Below, piece after piece: positions 12,021-21,213 of a DNA stretch of 64,000 nucleotides. Source of the stretch: Adiantum capillus-veneris. Its lineage: Eukaryota; Streptophyta; Polypodiopsida; Polypodiales; Pteridaceae. The DNA is taken from NCBI GenBank assembly GCA_014529385.2, contig CM043953.1, positions 84,890,342 through 84,954,341 on the forward strand. The letters are read 5' to 3'. The notes below the pieces were generated by a model. That model searched no databases, was not told the DNA's origin, and saw only the letters and a list, made by a program, of their open reading frames with translations. A program made the translations under genes and the position numbers. Positions within the stretch are counted from its first letter, which is position 1, and the number at the start of each line of letters is the position of its first letter.

Positions 12021-13298
12021 ATCATCCTCAATTGTGATTGAATAAAAGGTTATAGCTACAGATAACTCCTGAAACAACTTCAACAGGAGAAACATCAGTG
12101 AAAACAAATAAGAGCTTATCTTGTGCTTGATAGAGTAGCTGATGCTAGAGTGGAAGTGTAAACAATGATGGGGTGGAATTAATTACAGCTTACTAGCATG
12201 TTTTGCATGCAAATCAAAGAAACAAATTGATAAGCCCTTGGCTACAATGACGGTGGTGATAGTTTGAGCCGATAGCATAAGTGCCTCCTTGCACAATCTA
12301 TATTGGCATGGATACATCACAATTCAACATTGCCATATGTAAAATGTGAGCTTCTATTCTTATATTTCCAAATTCCCAATATGTGTCCCAGTACTTTTGA
12401 TCCAAAGTCAATGGTAAGTACCCTTGTATGGAGTAGAAGCTCATGGTTAAAATACAGGGAAAAACAAGAACTTGCAATTTTCTAACCTTGTGCCCCTTTG
12501 TGGCCAGTTGTCATGAAGTTCCAAAGTAAACTCTAGATTAAGAGTGTAATTTAGCTGATTTTGTCATCCTTGCTTGAATCTGACTCATAGCCATGTATGC
12601 TGATAATTTGAGAGTTGGTGTATGTACCATGCATGCCCTCTTGGCTTGATTCATACCGACACCTAGTGAAATATTATTCAAAATAGTTGCAAAGTCCCCC
12701 TAAGCTCGTATGTTGATAGCATATTCCAAACTTTGTAAGCTTCTATGAAATATGCTTAAAATGAAACCATGCTTCACATAAGGACATTGTAAGAATAAAA
12801 CATGTTGGAATTTCTATGCTCATAGCTAATGGATACTCCCGCTAACATATTGATGTCATGGCAAAATGAAATTGAACTTGTCAATCATTCATAGATAATC
12901 GACCTTGTCAATTTGTATGTCTTATTGAGAATCATCCCAACGGTGAAAGGAAATAGCTTAGGAAACTTATCTGTTAAACTTCATATGACTGCAAAGTCTT
13001 TCTTGACATAAGAGACTTTCGCTTGCCAAGCTGTCTCTGTAGAAATTATGTAAGATTTAGTAAGTTCACAATTGCACTTTAACTTTAACTTTCTTACCTA
13101 CCTCCTTGAATTCCCACCCATGGCATTGGAATTCGTAGCACCCGGTGGTGTGGTTGGTGTTGTTTGCATCAAATGCAACTCATAGTTGTGGATGGCAATG
13201 TGCTTCCTTTAAATTTTTTGCCTATCCTGCAAGCTTTACATGCTTTGGATTGGCTGCCTTGCACCTTAAAATGCTTGCTTTTCAATAGATTTTTTGTC

Positions 13299-13448
13299 CT
13301 TCTCAACTTCTTCGAGACACAAACTTTAGACGTTTTGAAATCTCTAACACTTAGTATGTCTACCCAATCCATCCTTCTCAACTTCTTGGAGGCACAAACT
13401 TTAAAGGTTTTAAAATGTGTAACACTTTAGTTTGTCTACACAAACCGT
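13299..13448. repeat. 75-bp tandem duplication
   Basis: Two units start at 13299 and 13374 with CTTCTCAACTTCTT and share ACACAAACTTTA, TTTTGAAAT-like and TGTCTAC blocks, with about 15% visible differences. No coding potential is evident. Confidence 0.75.
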
Positions 13449-14781
13449 GCTCATGAGCAGCCTTTGCATGCATGATTCACAAACAAATACAAGTTAAACT
13501 TCACAATGCAACCTCAATTGAGACAAAGATTTCATTGAAAGAAATAACATTTAATGCACTCCATCCCCAAAACTTAGTGGTTCTTATTGAACCTACAAGT
13601 TTGCAATATTTCCCAAAGTCTACGCCAAAACCACACAAAATACACCTTCGATGGATTGTGGAGAAGACTAAAGATACTAAGAGCTTTCGTTGAATCAAAC
13701 CCAAACAAAGAACACAAGAAATTGTAATTGTGGCCAAATACCTTGAAAACAATCCAACGTCAATCCATGTTGCAACAACAACAAACTCAAAAATCAAGAG
13801 AATTAGATACGACTTGAAATCCAAAACAATAAGCCAAAAAACACAAAAAACCATAAACAAGTATATGTTCTTGTGTATTTTAAAAACCAATGACATGCCT
13901 ATATTTCCATGCCAGACAAATATGTAGACAATGTTAGCACTCAATTTATAGACAAATACATGTCAATTGATGGTTCCCTACTCAAAATACACTTAAAAGA
14001 TGCACTAATATCCATATTCGTCTAAAGATATAAGAAAAAGTAGTTGTTAAAAGATATAAAGAAACAATTAAACATATTGAAGAAAGTCTCCACAATGCAA
14101 CACCTACTATCATTTCAGTAATGGCCGCTTTTCTTTGTCAATCACATTTCAAAACTATATTTGAACCTCTTGAAGCAACATTTTTTGTTCCCACAATTGC
14201 ACTCAACGGAATCCAAAAGATGCACACACAAACAATCACTATAAGCCTATGGATGTCAAAACATATATTTAATTTGTGTCAAATGCACATGGAGCAGCTA
14301 GTACCTCATACATGACAAATTTTGATAACACACTCATAGAAACAATCAAGTCACAACTTGACGAATGCGTAAAAAACAATGCCGAAACAGTAGACCAACT
14401 TCAAAAACTAGGAAATACCATCCTTAACACTCACTACATTGCCCTCTCACTCTCATTCCATAGCTTTGTATGTCAATTGACTCTCATTAACACCAATGAA
14501 CCTTCAAACCATGGTTTATTATTAAAAAGAAAATTCATGTTCTTATTGTGAATCTTCAAATTGCTTTTCATGCATCATACTAAATATTGATTTTTATACA
14601 TGATACATAAAGTAAGATCTATATAGTTTCATTTTCATACATAAATTTTGTTTCTGAAGGTCTCTTTCACTAGCTAATTTATTAGATTATCTTTTTCTTA
14701 TGTCAAAATTTGGAGCCCTCGTGTCATCACAAGAAGTTTTGGACAAATTTTCACAATATTTCCCACATTGTGACTTACCTC

Positions 14782-14936
14782 AACATCATGAGCTTCTGTG
14801 AGGGAGGCGCTGCATACCTAGCTAGGTACGATTGGGGGCAGGGGACCGCCGGCCCGGTGGGGGGGCCAGGGGTCCCCTGCCCCCAATCGTACCTAGCTAG
14901 GTATGCGGTGCCTCTCGAGCAGAAGCTCATGATGTT
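14782..14936. repeat. 155-bp long hairpin (inverted repeat)
   Basis: The 66-nt left arm (14782-14847) and right arm (14871-14936) are reverse complements without indels. Only six mismatches occur, in two small clusters; the 36 pairs nearest the loop match perfectly. The 23-nt loop is very G/C rich. The block CCTAGCTAGG inside each arm is itself palindromic. The surroundings are AT rich, so the GC-rich hairpin stands out. It could be a fold-back element or a microRNA/siRNA-type precursor; no target-site duplication is obvious. Confidence 0.85.
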
Positions 14937-15599
14937 ATGCATTGTATGAAAAACACTGAGAAAGACTCCATTTTCCTACATGAGAAAATTTCTAATCTTC
15001 TTGTGTGCATGTGGATTCCTCAAAGTTAAAATATTAGGTCTGTTTTGGTAAATTTGGACAGTTCTATCTATCCTAATAGTTTGAGCATACATCTAGTTAG
15101 GGATTCAAAAAGTAGATGATTAGCATGTACAATTTTTTGCTTCAAGATGCCATAGACATCGACTCAATGCCATATATAGATGGGAGTAAAAGCAATGTTC
15201 AAGCCTGTAAAGTATGTTTCTGAGCATGCCAAAACTATTCTCATGGTGAGAATTCTTACAAAAGATGTCCAAACTCTATTGAGGGTTGCATTTATCCGAG
15301 AACGTTGATGTTAACCATGAAGGAACTCATGCATAAACTTGTTTCAAAACAGCAACTTGTTAAGAGACCAAAAATGCTCACACCATAAGAAGTCATTAAC
15401 AACTCCAGCTAGTTTATGTCAAGAAGGTATCTTTCTATAATGATTCATTCAACCTTCAACTCAAGGGCAAGGTGTATTATGTTAGTCCATGTGAAAATTC
15501 TGTTGGGGTTGAGTGTCTACAACCACACTGCAGAGGTAGATGGCCTTTGGCCATTTGAGACAAGAACCTGGTAGTAAACCCAAAATCAAGCGTTACTCC

Positions 15600-15661
15600 A
15601 GAGAAGTCGATGCTATCTCCGACTATTTTCAAGAGAAGTCGATGCTATCTCCGACTATTTC
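15600..15661. repeat. 32-bp tandem duplication
   Basis: The block AGAGAAGTCGATGCTATCTC followed by CGACTATTT occurs at 15600 and again at 15632, essentially unchanged. Confidence 0.85.
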
Positions 15662-15736
15662 AAAAATGTGGAACAAAGCAATGCACTGCCCTTTTGAGTC
15701 AGTTTGTGCCAACACCACCACCCATTTGTACATTGA

Positions 15737-16143
15737 AAGTTGCATGCCTCATTGAATGTCTTCAATTTTTGGACACCCTTCTAAATGTACTTGTTGCTCA
15801 CTTGAAGCAATGTTCATGAGCAAACCTAAGTGATACATGGAGTGCCTTCATCAAGCTCTCTCTCACACACACACACACAGCTTTGTTGCATGGAGTGTGT
15901 CTTCAAGTTTTGGCCAACCTTCATAAGATGTATTTGTTGCTCACTTGAAGTATTGTTCATGAGCAAACCTAATTGATGCATTGTGAGTGCCTTAACCAAG
16001 CTCACACACACAACTTTGTTGAATTGAGTGTCTTCAAGTTTTGGCCAACCTTCACCAAATGTACTTGTTGCTCACTTGCAGTAATGTTGATCACGAGCAA
16101 ACCTAATCGTTGCATCGAATGCCTTCATCAAGCTTTTGCCAGC
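15737..16143. repeat. three imperfect ~130-bp tandem repeats
   Basis: Units start near 15737, 15884 and 16018. Each contains GTCTTCAA-TTTTGG, ACTTGTTGCTCACTTG-like, ATGAGCAAACCTAA-like and TCAAGCTC/TTT blocks in the same order. The first two end in CA-rich runs. The array lies a few hundred bases past the 3' end of the minus-strand gene at 16474. Confidence 0.75.
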
Positions 16144-16473
16144 ATTTCCTGTTCTTTTGGCACATGTGAAGTAAATCTTCATGAGTGAACCTCATTCAAT
16201 CCGTCCATCAGGAATGTGCCAGAGCTGAACTATTGCCCCTACTGTTGACGGCATCCATTGCTTCTTCTAAAGCATCTACAAGTTCTGTTGCTCACTTTGC
16301 TGACAGCGAGCCAGAACACCTCCGTCTTGTGCCACACTGCAAACGAGGCCGCTTATCCCTCTAAAGCATCTACACATTCCAGTCACTGCCTCATGTTAAA
16401 TGCAACTACATATAGCAATGATAACCAAGTGTGAGATGTAATATACCCAAAACAACGGTGTCAACTATGTTCC

Positions 16474-18396
16474 TTAATTGTCTACCTTGGAACTCTGCAT
16501 GCACTGCTTAAGCCCAAACTCTCTAAACAACCTGCAGAGCCCAACAAAATGCCGTCGCCTCTGGTAACCCCTTGCCTTGTCCCAACAAGGTTTATCACAT
16601 CCATATCGACAACTATGCGCATCATGATCAGCTGCCGCCCCGTTAAGTTTCATCACATAGTCATTTTGCAGTACATTGAAAGACTCTGCTGTGCTTCCCT
16701 CATTCAGCACTTCACTGATATCATTACTGCCATCCACGTGACCAAGCTTTGGCCTCTGCTTTTGGGCTATATTCTCCCTTTGTTGCTTGTTGCTAAGCTT
16801 AATGCTGTGCTTTTGCCTCCTGTCCTCATTGTATTCTTGCCATAACACATCCATAATCTCTTGCTCTCGTATCAGGCTCGCTTTCGACAGCAAAGGGTCG
16901 TTCTGAAGTACCTTGCTTCGTGATCTGGAATGAGAGATGCACGGTTTCGCATGATCATCGCAACAGCCAACAAAAAACTCGTCTTCGTTTCTTTCTGAGA
17001 TGTCATAATTCGGCCAGAACGTGTCAAACTCCCTGAAGCTCCCTACATAGTCCCTAAAGCTGCCTGCTGTAGACATGTAATTTGATTCCTCACCCTTGTT
17101 TCCTGACCTCGACACAATAGTTCTTAGCTCCTGGTCTATCATAACATCCTCATTCAAACCATCAGCTGATGCGCGCACACTTTCTTCGGACCCACTGTCC
17201 TCTTGGGCTCTCTTGACATCATCAACATAGTAGATGAGTTTTGAGCTTGCAGGCGGTGGCGCACGTGTAAATTTCATTGTCCCTGTGCCTGATTTCAATG
17301 GGAAAGTGGAAAAATTATGAGACCGCTTACCTTCTTGCTTGCAAAACTCACATGTAATTGGCAGCACCGAATTAGCCCCCGCACTTGTACGCGATTGCTT
17401 TTTCATGTCTGTTTCGCTCCAAAGCACATCACCTTCTAGCGTGTAAAATTCACTTGCAGCATTTTGAAGATCTGCATCTGTGATTTCAAGCTTCTTTTGA
17501 TCTCTGCCTCTGTCTGCATCCATGTCCTTGCATTGTATGTTTTTGCACTGCTTGCAACCTTCCAAAGGCAGAATTTGGTGCTTGTCTATGGAATGGCCAT
17601 CCTCACTTGTCCACACAATTGCAGCCTTCGAAACATTCGTCGGTTGCAACACGGCATCCACCCCGACGACATCGTCGAGGGAGTGGGGTGCATGCGCATT
17701 CGTCTCAAGAACCTGTTTGCATACTTCTTCCTCTTCACTGGAGGTTGTGCAATCCTCCAATTCAGGGACATCACCACATGATGGTTGTACCTTACCTTTA
17801 GCAACAACCATGTCCAGAGACCTGTGTACGCAAACAATGGACTCATCACAAGCACACAAGTCTCCGTCATCCGCCCACAACTCATTCTTGACCCCTACCT
17901 GCATCGTCAGCCTTCTTTTGCTCACATTGGAGAGATGCTCTGTCGCAATTCTTAACTTGTCATCTTCGACACCTTTTCCACAGAAAACCTCTTCTCTTAA
18001 GTCTGACAAAACATGTATCTTCATAAATTCAAGGAATGAACAGGAAACTTGTCGTAGTGATTGCGCAAATCTGTACTTCCAGGCTGTGGTTGCGGTGGGT
18101 GCCAAGGCACAATCGCAATTCTGTTGCGTGTGGATGTGTAAAGAAACAGACCTCTCTTGGCTTATTTGAAGGCCTGGTTGAAACTCCCCTGTTCTGGATG
18201 CAAAGCCCAGAAATTCCCCTGTTTGTAGAGCTATAGCAGTGGCTGTGACTAGAGAGCAGAACACCAGGAAGCATGGCGTGATGATGCGCAAGATCATCGA
18301 CATGACAACAACGAGGAGTGCGAGCAGAATGAATGGTTTGGATAGGATGAGAAAAAAACACTTGTCTATCTTCTCCTTCAGCCATATCTTGTCCAT
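16474..18396 (-). CDS. uncharacterised 640-aa membrane-anchored protein
   Basis: This is one uninterrupted frame of 640 codons from ATG 18396 to TAA 16474 with no retroelement domain. Residues about 14-60 form one long or two short hydrophobic segments (FFLILSKPFILLALLVVV, then ITPCFLVFCSLVTATAIAL), suggesting an N-terminal membrane anchor. The remainder is hydrophilic, acidic and probably largely disordered. It contains a Lys/Arg-rich patch, a motif around EQEIMDVLWQEYNEDRRQK (about residue 525), and a Cys/Arg-rich C-terminus (CRYGCDKPCWDKARG, RRRHFVGLCRLFREFGLKQC). I do not recognise a named family. Length, intact frame, higher GC than the flanks and absence of repeat copies in the window argue for a real host gene. 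Introns or extra exons cannot be excluded. Confidence 0.7.
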   Translation of the reverse strand: MDKIWLKEKIDKCFFLILSKPFILLALLVVVMSMILRIITPCFLVFCSLVTATAIALQTGEFLGFASRTGEFQPGLQISQERSVSLHIHTQQNCDCALAPTATTAWKYRFAQSLRQVSCSFLEFMKIHVLSDLREEVFCGKGVEDDKLRIATEHLSNVSKRRLTMQVGVKNELWADDGDLCACDESIVCVHRSLDMVVAKGKVQPSCGDVPELEDCTTSSEEEEVCKQVLETNAHAPHSLDDVVGVDAVLQPTNVSKAAIVWTSEDGHSIDKHQILPLEGCKQCKNIQCKDMDADRGRDQKKLEITDADLQNAASEFYTLEGDVLWSETDMKKQSRTSAGANSVLPITCEFCKQEGKRSHNFSTFPLKSGTGTMKFTRAPPPASSKLIYYVDDVKRAQEDSGSEESVRASADGLNEDVMIDQELRTIVSRSGNKGEESNYMSTAGSFRDYVGSFREFDTFWPNYDISERNEDEFFVGCCDDHAKPCISHSRSRSKVLQNDPLLSKASLIREQEIMDVLWQEYNEDRRQKHSIKLSNKQQRENIAQKQRPKLGHVDGSNDISEVLNEGSTAESFNVLQNDYVMKLNGAAADHDAHSCRYGCDKPCWDKARGYQRRRHFVGLCRLFREFGLKQCMQSSKVDN

Positions 18397-18412
18397 GGTT
18401 TGTGACTATGTG

Positions 18413-18417
<5 letters not shown>

Positions 18418-18468
<51 letters not shown>
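18418..18468. repeat. GA microsatellite just upstream of the 640-aa gene
   Basis: An uninterrupted GA run lies about 20 bases before the minus-strand ATG. It would be a CT run in the 5' UTR or promoter of that gene on its own strand. CT-rich leaders are common in plant promoters; a regulatory role is inference. Confidence 0.9.
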
Positions 18469-18740
18469 GATGATGATGATGCTACTGAAGTGATGGTCGA
18501 GTAGCAAAGCTACCATAGCTGGAGCCGCATGTTTGCATGTGAGTGGACTGTGATGATCCCCATCATGGGAAGGGGCCGCATGCTTGTATGTAGCTACTAG
18601 CTCAGGTAGGTTGTGATGACCCAATTAGACTTCATAATGGGCAGAGATGGTTAAGAGCCTGCGGCAGTACAATGGGAAAGGCCAGTCGAGTGGTAAGAGA
18701 GAGAAGAACACACAGTAGTGACAGTACCCTTCTGAGATAA

Positions 18741-18743
<3 letters not shown>

Positions 18744-18787
<44 letters not shown>

Positions 18788-18879
18788 GTTTTGGTAATTT
18801 GCTGCCGTCTAAAAGAGAATGTTGTGGTAAAACGTGCATTTGAAGCCCAATTAGGTGATCATCCTCTGCGCCACTCTTG

Positions 18880-18923
<44 letters not shown>

Positions 18924-19268
18924 CTCTGTGCAATCTCCCTCACTTATCACAAAAGAAAGGGCGATCTACACACACGCACAAACCCAGCAGTTGAGAACAG
19001 CGCTCTCTCTCTTTCTCTCTCTCTCTCTCGCTCTCTCTCTCTCAGCGCTCCTTCTTGGACCTTGTGGATAATTAATCATACGCTTCTCTGACAAAGAGAA
19101 GGGAGGCATGTGTGATGCACTAGAGTGAGCATATGGGAGCATGTGTTTACCCAGTAGTCGTAGAAGCGTCTCCTCAGACTCCAACTCTCCTCTCCTCTCC
19201 TCTGTAGACTGTAGCTTGATGAGGAAAGCTCGATACCCAACTTGGGGTATACATAATACGAATATCAA

Positions 19269-19302
<34 letters not shown>
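18744..19302. repeat. cluster of CT/GA microsatellites
   Basis: Separate TC runs at 18744-18782, 18884-18919 and 19002-19043, and a GA run at 19272-19302, are spaced 70-230 bases apart and joined by non-repetitive DNA. Long open frames of RERERE or SLSLSL type here are artefacts. The cluster lies in the upstream region of the 16474-18396 gene. Confidence 0.9.
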
Positions 19303-19303
<1 letters not shown>

Positions 19304-19579
19304 CTGGCTGAGAAGGGGAGAGAGGAAACACACACACATAATTTATAGCTTGTGATACACTCAATCATGTGTGTTGGCGGCAGAACGAATTTCTGTCTGC
19401 CATCCAAGCGCACATAAAGGTTGCCCCCACATATAAAGTACTGCAATCCATGTCGACCAAATGCTCCCTCCTCTCTCTCTCATGCACAAGGAGCTCCTCT
19501 CTCTCTCATGCACAAGGAGGAGGAGGAGGGAGATTTTAAGGTTTAAGGAACAATTCATTAGACCTCCAAGACTAAGGCT

Positions 19580-20135
19580 GGTTAGGGTGCATCCGCATGC
19601 GGGGTGATATCCCCCCGCATTGGCTACTCCTACCCAACGCCTTTAACGCTACCATGCTACCCCTTGCCCATGTGAATGCAACGATTTTGTGAGAGGCTGG
19701 AGTCAACTCCAGCCCATGCGAATCCGCTCTTAGTCCACGGCGAGAGTCAACTCCAGCCCATGTGAATCCGTTCTCACTCCACGAACAAATTTTGGTGTGT
19801 AAGAGCGGATTCGCACGGGTTAGAGTTGACTCCAGACCCTCACAAAATCGTTGCATTCCCATGGGCATGGGTAGCATGGCAGCGTTAAACAAAAATTTGT
19901 TTTCTCCACTCAAGCATGGTTGTGGCATTGAATTCGAGCACCTAAGCAAGCGGGCATGTACATCCTCACAGGCTCCTAGCCACAAGCACGGGCCGCAAAC
20001 TGTTGCCCTCACTGCCATGTGGAGCAAGACTGTTCCGTGCGAATGCCTGGACTCACATGCGCACGGTTAGGGTGGGCGTTGGGTAGGAGTAGCCAGGGTG
20101 GGGGTAGCACACTCGTGTGCGGTTGCACCCTAACC
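19580..20135. mobile_element. MITE-like inverted-repeat element, copy 1
   Basis: The ends are GGTTAGGGTGCA and its complement TGCACCCTAACC. A 21-nt block inside each end (19621-19641 and 20075-20095) is a perfect inverted match. Within it a second inverted repeat pairs 19642-19732 with 19800-19889, and part of the left inner arm recurs directly at about 19745-19775. The 556-bp length, lack of coding capacity and a diverged copy at 28178-28602 point to a non-autonomous DNA transposon. I could not identify a clear target duplication, so the superfamily is unknown. Confidence 0.75.
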
Positions 20136-20138
20136 CTG

Positions 20139-20222
20139 TTACACACCAGACCCACGCAGAAATTGGATTGTGTCGAGTCGAATGCCTATGCATGTCCGAG
20201 TTGCGAGGAAAGCTTGGTAGCA
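20139..20222. repeat. ~85-bp dispersed repeat, copy 1
   Basis: It begins TGTTACACACCA and contains AATTGGATTGTGTCGAGTCG and GCGAGGAAAGCTTGG. It is nearly identical to 33485-33568. The TGTTACAC start could be an LTR end, but no partner is seen. It abuts the inverted-repeat element. Confidence 0.75.
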
Positions 20223-20376
20223 GTGTTTGTGAGGTGCACTGAGTCAGCACCGACGGCTTGCTGTGGGAAAAGAGTGAGAGAAAATGCCCAATACAAGGAA
20301 ACTGGCGCAAATGACACCTTGAATGCTTAAAAATGATAGTATTTAATAAGACTAGAGCTTGATTACAAAGCTTTAC
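20223..20376. other. short unassigned spacer
   Basis: Nothing recognisable. The last five bases, TTTAC (20372-20376), would be one copy of the family F target duplication if the 3' LTR boundary is right. Confidence 0.4.
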
Positions 20377-20822
20377 TGGAATTGGAGTTGATCTCTTGAG
20401 ATAGCTAATTCCAGTGTTAGAAGATTTCGGCTACTGATGATGTGCTAGTTTAGACAGTTGACTCGACAGAGAATAAGAAACTGAAGTGGAATTTATCTAC
20501 TGGAATGAGAATCAGACTATGTACTGAGAATAATATTCAGATTCAGATTCAGATTCAAAGCACAGAGTAAGTGTGACTCGAATATCTGCCGTGATTGGAA
20601 TTATAGATGAAAGATTACAGTAAGGATGATGTGATTTATAAATAGAGTACAACCGACAACAACTGCCAATGATTGACAACTCAAGTACAAATGCCGCCGA
20701 AATGCTAACCCAAATGCCAACCCGATTACAATGTAATGGGCCCTATTTATACACCTTGGGTTTACCATAGTAATTACCGTAGTAATTACTGACTAATTCA
20801 CTGTCCGTTTCATAAGAGAACA
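20377..20822 (-). repeat. family F LTR (3' LTR, minus strand)
   Basis: It runs from TGGAATTGGAGTTGATCTC to AAGAGAACA. The first ~93 bases match 50877-50969 closely, where the same start follows the F leader. A TATA-type box (TATAAATA on the minus strand, 20744-20751) sits about 370 bases from the left edge, as expected for an LTR promoter. The purine-rich AGTGGGAA on the minus strand beside 20822 could be the polypurine tract. Confidence 0.8.
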
Positions 20823-21213
20823 TTCCCACTTAGTGAAAGTGTCTCAGTCGTCTACATCCTTCCCTTCTTTCTTGAATTTTGGCAAGAGTCCAAAATTTCT
20901 CCCTTGTCTGATTCTGATTTGAGACTGAAAAATCCACCGTCTGGTTCTGATGTTGGGGATTGGACTTGACCAATGATAGAGTGGCCATACAAAGATTGCG
21001 AGAGGCAACTGAAAAGGCCAAGGTAGAGCTCTCATCGTCTACACAACTAATATCAACCTTCCAGCTGAGGAAGAAAAGTTGCCACTGAATTCTGAGATGG
21101 AACTACCCAGTATCCTTCCATTGAACCATCTTCCGTTTGCCCTTTGACCTGGATGGTGCCTGAGAAGTCCCAGTACCAGCATTCTCCTTCTGAATCAGTC
21201 AGTAAATAGCCTC

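Larger units (their letters stand above)
12021..16473. other. no recognised gene; local repeats and a hairpin
   Basis: This is AT-rich DNA between the truncated element and the 640-aa gene. Frames up to 147 codons (for example 13501-13944 on the minus strand) have no recognisable domain. It holds a 75-bp tandem pair, a 155-bp hairpin, a 32-bp tandem pair and three copies of a ~130-bp repeat, listed separately. Confidence 0.5.

Noticed and set aside
13501-13944. 147-codon minus-strand frame
   Set aside because: It has no recognisable domain, AT-driven composition and no support from repeats or neighbours.
18406-19364. Long frames of alternating Arg/Glu or Ser/Leu
   Set aside because: They are translations of GA/CT microsatellites in open frames; the same occurs at 27042-27335 and 54323-54695.
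19580-19590. Interstitial telomeric repeat from TTAGGG
   Set aside because: There is a single TTAGGG in each terminal repeat and no array.
19572-20330. Frames of 85-151 codons in the inverted-repeat element
   Set aside because: They appear on both strands because of the inverted repeats, and share no domain with any protein I know.
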